A stretch of 32,955 nt of DNA, from contig JARKPN010000024.1 of NCBI GenBank assembly GCA_029975275.1, forward strand, positions 1 to 32,955, read 5' to 3'. The notes beneath the pieces are model-generated. The model worked only from the letters and a program-made list of their open reading frames with translations, was not told the DNA's origin and did no database searches. The position numbers and the translations under genes are program-made. Source of the stretch: Geobacteraceae bacterium (GTDB taxonomy: Bacteria; Desulfobacterota; Desulfuromonadia; Geobacterales; Geobacteraceae). This document shows, piece by piece, positions 7,017-13,079 of the stretch (position 1 is the stretch's first letter; each line of letters starts with the position of its first letter).

Positions 7017-8404
7017 TGGACGTCCTGCTGGTTTCCGTCAACCGGGAAAAGACCCCCTATCCGGTATTCCCCCTCGGGCTCGCCTATCTGGCCGGTCCCC
7101 TCGCCGCGGCAGGCCACCGGCTGCGGGCCGTGGACCTCTGCTTCGCCGAACAGCCGGATGCCCTCATCCAGGAGACCCTCTCCTCGTTCACGCCCGACGC
7201 CGTGGTCGTGTCCATCCGCAATCTCGACAACGTAACCTGGCCTACCGCCCGGTCCTACCTGGAAGACATCAGGGTGACCCTCCAGCAGTTTCGCGGCAGC
7301 GCACCCATTATTCTGGGAGGTTCCGGCTATTCCCTCATGCCGCGTGAGCTGCTGGACCGTCTCGAGGCGGAGTTCGGGGTCGTGGGCGAGGGGGAGGCGG
7401 TGCTGCCGCGGGTCCTGGAGCGCCTGGCGCGGGGGGAATCGCCGACCGGACTCCCCGGGGTGCTGGTCCGGGGGGAAGAAGGGCACCTGCCGCCGCAACC
7501 GCTGGAGGAGATCGGCAGACCCGAGCGGGGCCTGTTCCAGGTGGATCGCTACCACCGGGAAGGGGGGATGGCCAATCTGCAGACCAAGCGGGGATGCCCG
7601 TTTTCCTGTATCTACTGCACCTACCCCCTGCTGGAGGGAACCAGGCTGCGGCTCAGGAACGTGGCGGACATCGTGGCCGAGATACGGCAGCTGGTGGACG
7701 GGTACGGGACCGAGTACATCTATTTCGTGGACGACATCTTCAACTACCCGGTGGAGTTCGCGGAACGTCTCTGCCGGGCCGTCGTCGATGCGGGGCTCAA
7801 GGTCGGCTGGTCGGCGTTCATCAACCCGGGCTTCATCACCCCGGACCTGCTCGGGACCATGGTGGAGGCGGGGTGCGACGCCGTGGAGTTCGGCAGCGAC
7901 TCGGGCTCTCCGGCCATGCTGGCCAACCTGGGCAAGTCGTTCGGAGTGGAGGATATCCGGTCCGCCTCGGCCCTGTGCCGGGACCTGGGCGTGGACTTTG
8001 CCCACTACATCCTGTTCGGCGGGCCGGGCGAGACCAGGGAAACGGTGCTGGAGAGCTTCGGCCTCATGGACGAGACCGGTCCGACGGCGGTCATCGGCAT
8101 GACCGGCATCAGGATCTATCCCGGCACCCCCCTCCACCTGAGGGCACTTGAGGATGGCATTATCACCCCTGAAACACCGCTGCTGGAGCCGGTCTTCTAC
8201 ATCTCGCCGGAGATCGGGGATGACCTGTGCGACTTGGTGACGGAAGAGGCGCTGAAGCGGAGGAACTGGGTGGTGCCCGGCCTGGAGATCAACATGAGCG
8301 ACGCCATGCTGGCCGCCATGCGGGGGTTCAAGGTGAGGGGTCCGCTCTGGAAGCTGATGAAGCGGCTGGGGCGGAACCGGGTGCGACCCATGGCGGCGAG
8401 CTGA
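7016..8404 (+). CDS. Cobalamin-binding-type radical SAM protein (lipid-locus enzyme 2)
   Basis: A 462-residue protein with an N-terminal B12-binding-type domain (about 1-135; an IILGGSGYS turn and VVGEGE are visible). The radical SAM core has Cys194, Cys198 and Cys201 in KRGCPFSCIYC, followed by an FVDDIF strand and a GGPGE segment typical of B12-radical SAM enzymes. The DxHxxG cobalamin ligand motif is not seen. It is the second enzyme of this architecture in the locus but is clearly divergent from the one at 4133. ATG 7016 shares its A with the thioesterase stop. It probably modifies the acyl chain on the ACP; methyl transfer, cyclisation or C-C bond formation are all possible. Confidence 0.9.
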   Translation: MDVLLVSVNREKTPYPVFPLGLAYLAGPLAAAGHRLRAVDLCFAEQPDALIQETLSSFTPDAVVVSIRNLDNVTWPTARSYLEDIRVTLQQFRGSAPIILGGSGYSLMPRELLDRLEAEFGVVGEGEAVLPRVLERLARGESPTGLPGVLVRGEEGHLPPQPLEEIGRPERGLFQVDRYHREGGMANLQTKRGCPFSCIYCTYPLLEGTRLRLRNVADIVAEIRQLVDGYGTEYIYFVDDIFNYPVEFAERLCRAVVDAGLKVGWSAFINPGFITPDLLGTMVEAGCDAVEFGSDSGSPAMLANLGKSFGVEDIRSASALCRDLGVDFAHYILFGGPGETRETVLESFGLMDETGPTAVIGMTGIRIYPGTPLHLRALEDGIITPETPLLEPVFYISPEIGDDLCDLVTEEALKRRNWVVPGLEINMSDAMLAAMRGFKVRGPLWKLMKRLGRNRVRPMAAS

Positions 8405-8428
8405 ACCGGCCGCGCCGCCTGTCCGGAA

Positions 8429-8824
8429 TTATTCAAGAATCCGAAGATCGCAAACCTGCGCGATGGCGTCGAAGTCGCGATCGTTATGAAGCAGGGAAGC
8501 TTGATACTCCATGGCAATCTGCGCTATCAGCAGGTCAACCGTGCTTCTGACGGTGAGCCCTTTCTTTCTGCATTTCCGGTAAAGCTCCGCCGCCGAAACA
8601 TACGATTCCGCGCTTTTCAACGAGAGAATCGGAAAGGTCAGCAGTGAGGATTTCACTTGTTGATATTCCTTGTCGTCCCGTATTCCCTGAAGGATTTCCG
8701 TCAAGGTGATGTCGGCTAGGGCGACGTCATCGTTGTTGCGGATACGCTGCTCGATCATTGTGTCGGCGCGACTCCCGGTGCGGTTCAGGAACTCGATGAA
8801 CGCGCTGGCGTCAATGATTATCAA
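8429..8824 (-). CDS. vapC: PIN-domain ribonuclease toxin (VapC type)
   Basis: A 131-residue PIN-domain RNase, the toxin of a type II toxin-antitoxin pair. The four acidic metal-binding positions are present: Asp5 in IIIDAS, Glu43 in LTEI, Asp97 in STVDLLIA and Asp115 in LHNDRDF. TTG at 8822-8824 (minus strand) is chosen because AGGAGG lies 7 nt upstream and IIIDAS then begins the protein, as in other PIN toxins; the longer frame adds a Cys-rich N-terminus that is shadow of the antitoxin gene. It overlaps the antitoxin by 14 nt, typical of translational coupling. The gene is convergent with the upstream radical SAM gene. All catalytic residues are intact, so it is probably functional. Confidence 0.88.
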   Translation of the reverse strand: MIIIDASAFIEFLNRTGSRADTMIEQRIRNNDDVALADITLTEILQGIRDDKEYQQVKSSLLTFPILSLKSAESYVSAAELYRKCRKKGLTVRSTVDLLIAQIAMEYQASLLHNDRDFDAIAQVCDLRILE

Positions 8825-9023
8825 GACGCTGCCTCCTGCTCTCCGCGAGATCTCCTTCCCACAGCCCCTTATGCCGCAATTCAAGCAGTTTTCTGCGTTT
8901 CAACTGCTTCGCCAGCTCGTGCAGGGCCAGATCGACTACTTCCTTCTTGGTCTTGAGGGATGTCAGACGCTTGACCTCCTCAACCAGTTCCTCATCGAGC
9001 ACGATATTTGTCCTTACACCCAT
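8811..9023 (-). CDS. vapB: VapB-type ribbon-helix-helix antitoxin
   Basis: A 70-residue antitoxin. The N-terminal strand RTNIVLDEELVEEV plus the following KTKKEVVDLALHEL helix fit the VapB (PF09957-like) ribbon-helix-helix DNA-binding domain; the basic C-terminal part would cover the toxin active site. ATG 9021-9023 is chosen over the upstream ATG at 9041 because GGAGGTG sits 5 nt before it. It is co-transcribed with and precedes the toxin. A perfect 9-bp inverted repeat just upstream (9036-9065) is the likely autoregulatory operator. Confidence 0.85.
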   Translation of the reverse strand: MGVRTNIVLDEELVEEVKRLTSLKTKKEVVDLALHELAKQLKRRKLLELRHKGLWEGDLAESRRQRLDNH

Positions 9024-9035
9024 AACAGCACCTCC

Positions 9036-9065
9036 ATACACCTGTTTTTATCATGGCAGGTGTAT
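9036..9065. promoter_or_regulatory. Perfect inverted repeat, likely VapB operator
   Basis: ATACACCTG (9036-9044) and CAGGTGTAT (9057-9065) form a perfect 9-bp inverted repeat with a 12-nt centre. It lies 12 nt upstream of the antitoxin ATG and covers the ATG (9053) of the divergent gene. Spaced palindromes at this place are the usual VapB operator; binding is inferred, the repeat is seen. Confidence 0.6.
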
Positions 9066-9532
9066 ATTTGCAAGCCGTCAAGTTCACTAGCCCGGCCTTC
9101 AACCATGGCTTACAGATCCCTTCCAAGTACACCTGCGACGGTAAAAACATCAACCCCCACCTGGTGATCCACGGCGTCCCTGCCAGATGCAAATATCTGG
9201 CGCTGATCATGGAGGACCCGGATGCGCCGGGCGGTCCCCCGGTCCACTGGCTGGCTTGGAACATTCCGCCCGATACCAGGGAGATACGTGAACACTCCGC
9301 GCCGTTCGGCGCGGTGGAGGGGATCAACGACGCGGGCGGAACCGGCTATACGGGCCCCGGCCCCTCGGAGGGGACCCATCGATATTTCTTCAGGCTCTTC
9401 GCCCTGGACAAGAGGTTGGACGTCCCGATTGAGGCCGCCAGAGAAGAACTGGAAACGGCGATGCAAGGGCGCATCCTCTCGGTGACTGAGCTGGCAGGCA
9501 CCTACCAACGCACCAATGAGGCGCCCCTCTGA
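9053..9532 (+). CDS. YbhB/YbcL family Raf-kinase-inhibitor-like (PEBP) protein
   Basis: A 159-residue phosphatidylethanolamine-binding-protein fold, bacterial YbhB/YbcL type. The signature segments are clear: IPSKYTCDGKNINPHL, IMEDPDAPGG, VHWLAWNIP, GTGYTGPGPSEGTHRYFF and a final ELAGTYQR. The bacterial role is poorly defined; proposed functions involve ligand or anion binding. ATG 9053 has no good Shine-Dalgarno and lies inside the VapB operator. TTG 9068 (Leu6) is a plausible alternative start, with AGG eight bases upstream and an N-terminus closer to other family members. There is no signal peptide, so it is cytoplasmic. Confidence 0.9.
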   Translation: MAGVYLQAVKFTSPAFNHGLQIPSKYTCDGKNINPHLVIHGVPARCKYLALIMEDPDAPGGPPVHWLAWNIPPDTREIREHSAPFGAVEGINDAGGTGYTGPGPSEGTHRYFFRLFALDKRLDVPIEAAREELETAMQGRILSVTELAGTYQRTNEAPL

Positions 9533-9555
9533 ACGGAATCCGTATGATGCACGAC

Positions 9556-9589
9556 GCGAAAGGGGCGGGTGAAAACCCGCCCCTTTCGC
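9556..9589. terminator. Strong 15-bp hairpin between convergent genes
   Basis: GCGAAAGGGGCGGGT (9556-9570) pairs perfectly with 9575-9589 around a GAAA loop. It lies between the convergent PEBP gene (ends 9532) and the transaldolase gene (ends 9636). There is no T-run on either side, so it may slow polymerase in both directions or protect mRNA ends rather than act as a standard intrinsic terminator. Confidence 0.65.
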
Positions 9590-9635
9590 TATGATTATGA
9601 CCTGATCGCCCTCTACGGGCACAGTGACGCCGTCC

Positions 9636-10280
9636 CTACTTGGGCACCTTTTCCCAGTCCTTGAGGAACCGGTCGATGCCGCTGTCGGTCAGGGGGTGTC
9701 TGGAGAGCTGTGCGATGACCGAGTAGGGGATGGTGGCTATGTCGGCGCCGATGAGGGCGGCGTTCAGCACGTGGATCGGGTTGCGCACGCTGGCAACGAT
9801 GATCTCGGCCTGGTAGCCGTAGTTGTCGAAGATGGTGCGGATCTGCTCGATGATCTCCATGCCGTCCTGGGAGATGTCGTCCAGCCTCCCCACAAAGGGG
9901 GAGACGTAGGTGGCGCCCGCTTTCGCGGCCAGCAGCGCCTGCAGCGGGGTGAAGATCAGGGTCACGTTGGTCTTGATCCCCCTGGCGTGCAGGGTCTTGA
10001 CCGCCTTGAGCCCCTCGGGGGTCATGGGTATCTTGACCACGATGTTGGCGTGGACGGCGGCCAGTTCCTCGGCCTCGCGGATCATCCCCTCGTGGTCCAG
10101 GGCAACCACCTCGGCCGAGATGGGACCGTCGACAATCCCGGTTATCTCTTTCAGGACCTCCATGAATTTCCGGCCGGACTTGGCCACCAGCGAGGGATTG
10201 GTGGTCACCCCGTCCAGCACGCCGAGGGCGTTGGCCTCCCGGATCTCCTTCACATCGGCCGTATCGATAAAAAACTTCAT
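9636..10280 (-). CDS. fsa: Transaldolase / fructose-6-phosphate aldolase family (Fsa/TalC type)
   Basis: A 214-residue class I aldolase of the short Fsa/TalC/MipB transaldolase group, acting in the non-oxidative pentose phosphate pathway or as fructose-6-phosphate aldolase. The start MKFFIDTAD, the [12 protein letters not shown] loop and the Schiff-base Lys83 in NIVVKIPMT are diagnostic, as is the length. GGGAGGAAAC lies just upstream of the ATG. It is the last gene of a minus-strand run, 18 nt after the small YHS-like gene. Whether the main activity is transaldolase or aldolase cannot be decided from sequence by eye. Confidence 0.95.
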   Translation of the reverse strand: MKFFIDTADVKEIREANALGVLDGVTTNPSLVAKSGRKFMEVLKEITGIVDGPISAEVVALDHEGMIREAEELAAVHANIVVKIPMTPEGLKAVKTLHARGIKTNVTLIFTPLQALLAAKAGATYVSPFVGRLDDISQDGMEIIEQIRTIFDNYGYQAEIIVASVRNPIHVLNAALIGADIATIPYSVIAQLSRHPLTDSGIDRFLKDWEKVPK

Positions 10281-10298
10281 CTGTTTCCTCCCATTTTT

Positions 10299-10556
10299 CT
10301 ATTGCCTTGTTGTTGTATCGTTAAGGTTGCTCCGGTATTTCTCCAGGCATTCCATGGAGCAGAAATGGACCCGTTTCCCGTCCAGGTTCCCCACCACGGC
10401 GTCCTCCGCGGTTACGTACACCCCGCAGACAGGGTCCCGGAAGGTCTCCACCTCGCCGGTCCGCCTGGCGGCCGGAGGCACCCTTTTGCGGAAAAACCCC
10501 CTGATAACGAGATAGAGCGCATAGCCCAAAAGTATGTAGAACAGAATCCTCAGCAC
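10299..10556 (-). CDS. Small membrane-anchored YHS/TRASH-like cysteine protein
   Basis: An 85-residue protein with one N-terminal membrane helix (about residues 2-20), a basic stretch RKR, then a short metal-binding-like domain: DPVCGVYV with Cys44 and HFCSMECLEKY with Cys66 and Cys70. The pattern resembles PP0621-type and YHS/TRASH domains, thought to bind metal ions. The start is GTG at 10554-10556, preceded by GAGGAG five to six bases upstream. The domain should face the cytoplasm or periplasm depending on anchor orientation; the positive residues after the helix favour a cytoplasmic C-terminus. It is tightly packed between folK and the transaldolase gene. Confidence 0.82.
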   Translation of the reverse strand: MLRILFYILLGYALYLVIRGFFRKRVPPAARRTGEVETFRDPVCGVYVTAEDAVVGNLDGKRVHFCSMECLEKYRSNLNDTTTRQ

Positions 10557-10566
10557 AGGTACTCCT

Positions 10567-11055
10567 CTATATTCTGGTCACCCGCTCCCCCTCCGGCAGG
10601 TCGCGCAGGAGCTCGGCAATGCTCCTGTCCAGTACCGGGTGGAGGTATCCGGACGCGATCTCACTCAGGGGGACCAGTACGAAGCGCCGCTGGTGGAGCC
10701 TTGGGTGGGGGATCACCAGCCCTTCACTTTCCAGGACGAGCCGGTCGTAGAGCAGGATGTCCAGGTCCATGGAACGGGGACCCTGGGGAATGGTCCTTTT
10801 CCTGCGGAAAACTTCCGTCTCTATCCTGTGCAGTTCGGCGAGGAGTTCGTGGGGAGCAAGCGGGGTTTCAAGCCTTAAGACCGCATTGAGGAAGTTGTCC
10901 TGGGGAACGCCTCCGACCGGTTCGGTATCGTAGAAACCGGACAGGGCGGTTATGCGCGAACCGGGCAGTCTGCCCAGCTCGGCCACCGCCCGGAGGAGGT
11001 TCAGTTCCCGGTCCCCGATGTTCGATCCGAGGCCCAGGTATGCCGTATGTTCCAT
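10567..11055 (-). CDS. folK: 2-amino-4-hydroxy-6-hydroxymethyldihydropteridine pyrophosphokinase
   Basis: A 162-residue HPPK, which transfers pyrophosphate from ATP to 6-hydroxymethyl-dihydropterin in folate synthesis. Motifs in order: LGLGSNIGDR near the N-terminus, SGFYDTEPVGG (substrate site), DNFLNAV, the GPRSMDLDILLYD block with the Mg-binding Asp97 and Asp99, and PHPRLHQRRFVLVPL. ATG 11053-11055 is chosen because it gives the standard start just before YLGLGSN; the longer frame begins at a TTG 13 codons upstream. Its Shine-Dalgarno is weak. It lies in a mixed minus-strand run without other folate genes. Confidence 0.95.
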   Translation of the reverse strand: MEHTAYLGLGSNIGDRELNLLRAVAELGRLPGSRITALSGFYDTEPVGGVPQDNFLNAVLRLETPLAPHELLAELHRIETEVFRRKRTIPQGPRSMDLDILLYDRLVLESEGLVIPHPRLHQRRFVLVPLSEIASGYLHPVLDRSIAELLRDLPEGERVTRI

Positions 11056-11115
11056 GGGTTCGAGTAGACCACAAACGGGTTTTTTCGTCAACAATTCAGT
11101 TCTACCCGTAGCCGT

Positions 11116-11739
11116 TCACAGCTCCTCGTAAAAGGATTTCTTCAGGGTGCCGAACGATTCCACGAACCGGTCGAAGACCAGGAACGCGCCGGGGTCGAAG
11201 GGTTCGTCCATGGTGCGCCACTGGGTGGCGTAGAAGGCCACGACCCGCTCTCCCCGGTGGGCGAACACGATCGCGGCCCTGACCTTCTTCCCCTCCACGG
11301 CATCTCCGGCCTCGACCACCAGCCTGAGCCCCGTACCGCCCAGTGCCCTGACCTGCCCCCGCTCAAGCACTTTCTTGGTCATGATGGCGTCCCAGAGATA
11401 GCGGTCCATGAACTCGGCCGAGCGTTTTTCCAGGTCGCGGGAAGAGCCGTACGGCTCCTCGCTGTAGACGACGATGGTCCGGGCAAGGGAAGAGCCGGGG
11501 TCCTTGCGGTAATAGACGATGCCCGTGTCGCCGGCGTTGCCGTGGCTGAGGAGCTCCCAGTCTGACGGGAACGGCAGGAACCTGAACTCCCCGCCATAGA
11601 CTGCCATACCCTGTTCGTCGATGCGATAGGGGGACTCCACCGGCGCCGGGGGCAGGGCCTCCCGGGCCGTGACCGGAGCGCAACCGGACAGGGCCGCGGC
11701 CATGAGGAGCCAGATTCCAGCGTGGCGAGGCATGTTCAT
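11116..11739 (-). CDS. Hypothetical lipoprotein
   Basis: A 207-residue protein with a type II signal peptide: a short basic N-terminus, a hydrophobic stretch IWLLMAAAL and the lipobox LSGC with Cys20 as the lipidated residue. The mature part is predicted alpha/beta and contains a segment on velocity-like repeats of Arg and Tyr (for example RTIVVYSEEPYGSSRDL) but I recognise no family. Its start overlaps the stop of the upstream peroxiredoxin gene by four bases (ATGA on the minus strand), so the two are translationally coupled and the product may serve the same periplasmic process. Location would be outer or inner membrane, facing the periplasm. Confidence 0.8.
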   Translation of the reverse strand: MNMPRHAGIWLLMAAALSGCAPVTAREALPPAPVESPYRIDEQGMAVYGGEFRFLPFPSDWELLSHGNAGDTGIVYYRKDPGSSLARTIVVYSEEPYGSSRDLEKRSAEFMDRYLWDAIMTKKVLERGQVRALGGTGLRLVVEAGDAVEGKKVRAAIVFAHRGERVVAFYATQWRTMDEPFDPGAFLVFDRFVESFGTLKKSFYEEL

Positions 11740-12287
11740 GGTTGCCCCCCTTCCCGGTTCAACTGTTTCAGGACCCTCAGGATCTCCCGGTAATCGGGGG
11801 GGCCGTCTCTCAGGTAGCGGATCACCCCGTTCCGATCGATGATGACCGTGCGTCGTTCGAACACCGGTTTCCCGAGGGGCAGGACACCGTAGAATTCCCC
11901 CAGAAAACCGGTCACGTTGGAGAGGAGCGGGAAGGTGATCCCCAGGCTGTCCCCCCAGAATTTCAGGGTTGTCGCGTCATCCCTGCTGACGCCCACGACC
12001 TGGGCGTTGAGGCGGTCATAGAGGTAGAGGTTCCTCTGGTGACCCTCCATCTCGCCCGTTCAGGCCGGGGTGAAGGCAGCCGGGAAAAAGGTCGCCACCA
12101 GGTGATGCCTGCCGTAATAGCGCTCGCCGTAACTGACCAGGCTCCCCTGCTGGGACGGGAGGGTGAAGTTCATGGTCCTGGAACCGACGAGCCCGCTCTC
12201 CTGACCGGACACGGGAGCGGCCCAGGTGGCGATTGCCGCGAGAATAGATGCAATGAGCGGGATGATACGGAAATTCACGATACCCAT
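11736..12287 (-). CDS. Peroxiredoxin-like selenoprotein, in-frame UGA (Sec76), exported
   Basis: A 183-residue AhpC/TSA-family protein, read through an in-frame TGA at 12062-12060. The sequence around it is FFPAAFTPA-U-TGEMEGH, so the UGA (residue 76) sits exactly at the peroxidatic position of the PxxxTxxC motif. Downstream the same frame continues as a normal peroxiredoxin (AQVVGVSRD, FPLLSN, RRTVIIDRNGVIRY). There is no cysteine anywhere else in the protein, so without selenocysteine it would have no catalytic residue. An N-terminal hydrophobic segment (about residues 7-24) looks like a signal peptide, implying a periplasmic peroxidase. GGAGG lies 8 nt before ATG 12287. A hairpin follows the UGA. 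Sequenced-error or nonsense pseudogene are the alternatives. Confidence 0.82.
12025..12062 (-). promoter_or_regulatory. UGA codon plus candidate bacterial SECIS hairpin
   Basis: After the UGA (12062-12060) and ten bases, UGGAGG (12049-12044) can pair with CCUCUA (12030-12025) around a 13-base loop; a smaller alternative pairs UGG with CCA around AGGGUCA, whose GGUC resembles the E. coli fdhF apical loop. The loop begins 16-17 nt after the UGA, within the window usual for bacterial SECIS elements. Pairing was judged by eye. Confidence 0.5.
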
Positions 12288-12322
12288 GGCGTAAACCTCC
12301 CAGTAATTCCGAATTATTGCCG

Positions 12323-12670
12323 TTACCTGTCCAGTCTGAAGACGAACCCGAGCAGCATCCCGGTAATGCTGAACACCAGAGCCCCCAGGAACGCGCTCCA
12401 GTATCCGGCCACTGAAAAGCCCTTCAGCAGCCAGGAGGTAAAATAGAAGATAAAGCCGTTGATGAACAGTGTGAAGATGCCGAGGGTCAGGATGTTCACC
12501 GGCAGGGTCAGCAGCACCAGGACGGGCTTGAGAAAGGCGTTCAGTAGCCCCAGCACCAGAGCCGCCACCACCAGGATTTTCCAGTTGTCGTACCGTATGC
12601 CGGGCACGATGTGAACCACGACCAGCAGCGAAATGCCGTTGAGCAGCCATCTCACGAAAAAACCCTGCAT
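12323..12670 (-). CDS. Phage holin family 4-type membrane protein
   Basis: A 115-residue membrane protein of the DUF/Phage_holin_4_2 (PF04020-like) family. Four hydrophobic helices are visible, at roughly residues 6-24, 32-52, 55-78 and 87-110, with the family-typical LGLLNAFLKPVLVLLTLP and LTLGIFTLFING segments. Despite the name, most chromosomal members are not linked to phages and their function is unknown. GGAGGT lies just upstream of the ATG. It is first in the minus-strand run, 35 nt before the peroxiredoxin gene, and is divergent from gltB. Confidence 0.88.
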   Translation of the reverse strand: MQGFFVRWLLNGISLLVVVHIVPGIRYDNWKILVVAALVLGLLNAFLKPVLVLLTLPVNILTLGIFTLFINGFIFYFTSWLLKGFSVAGYWSAFLGALVFSITGMLLGFVFRLDR

Positions 12671-12744
12671 GCACGTTACCTCCGCACGATTTTCTGTAAG
12701 TATCGGCCAGAACCGTCCGGATGTCCACCATGGAAACCGAATCA

Positions 12745-12948
12745 GTGTCCATCCGGAAACTCCTGGAAAATCCGCGCGAGGGACGGACCGGGGCTTTCAC
12801 GGAGCCTCTCGTGCGGAACCCATGCATGTTCGAGGGTAGCAGCCTGTTTCGGCATGAAGGCCATAATTCCGGTGCCGTCCCGCGTCCGATTACGAGGACT
12901 TCGGGAAAGCCCCGGTCCGTCCTGAACCGGCACTTTCCGGATGGATAC
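12745..12948. mobile_element. MITE-like palindromic element, copy 1
   Basis: A 204-bp non-coding element with ends GTGTCCATCCGGAAA (12745-12759) and its near-perfect reverse complement (12934-12948), 14 of 15 matching. A second perfect 18-bp inverted pair lies inside (GGACGGACCGGGGCTTTC and its complement near 12911-12923), so much of the element can fold on itself. A second copy lies in the opposite orientation at 17699-17904. Flanks read GAATCA and GAATTA, a possible imperfect target duplication. It carries no transposase; short ORFs within it are by-products of the repeat. It fills most of the gap between the holin-like gene and gltB. Confidence 0.8.
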
Positions 12949-12966
12949 GAATTAAAGGATCTCCCG

Positions 12967-12994
12967 TTTACAGTTACCTGAAGTAGGCTATCAT
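12967..12994 (+). promoter_or_regulatory. Candidate sigma-70 promoter of gltB
   Basis: TTTACA (12967-12972) and TATCAT (12989-12994) are separated by 16 nt and lie about 85 nt before the gltB start. The match is moderate and no other pair in the gap is better. Confidence 0.4.
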
Positions 12995-13037
12995 TAGCGT
13001 ACGGAACCGTTTGTGAATCATGCCTGTTCAGGTCATA

Positions 13038-13049
13038 GAAACATGTTTC
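13038..13049. promoter_or_regulatory. 12-bp perfect palindrome in the gltB leader
   Basis: GAAACATGTTTC is a perfect palindrome between the candidate promoter and the GGAGG of gltB. It could be an operator for a dimeric regulator; no regulator is identified, so the role is a guess. Confidence 0.3.
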
Positions 13050-13079
13050 ACTCGACGAATATCCGTACCCGGAGGCCCC

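Noticed and set aside
11736-12050. Separate 104-residue peroxiredoxin starting at ATG 12050
   Set aside because: It lacks the catalytic residue and the N-terminal half of the fold, and has no Shine-Dalgarno. It is the downstream part of the Sec-containing gene.
12742-12933. Short ORFs in the MITE-like element that resemble an ORF in the other copy
   Set aside because: The resemblance follows from the nucleotide repeat itself; no start signals, and different frames are open in the two copies.
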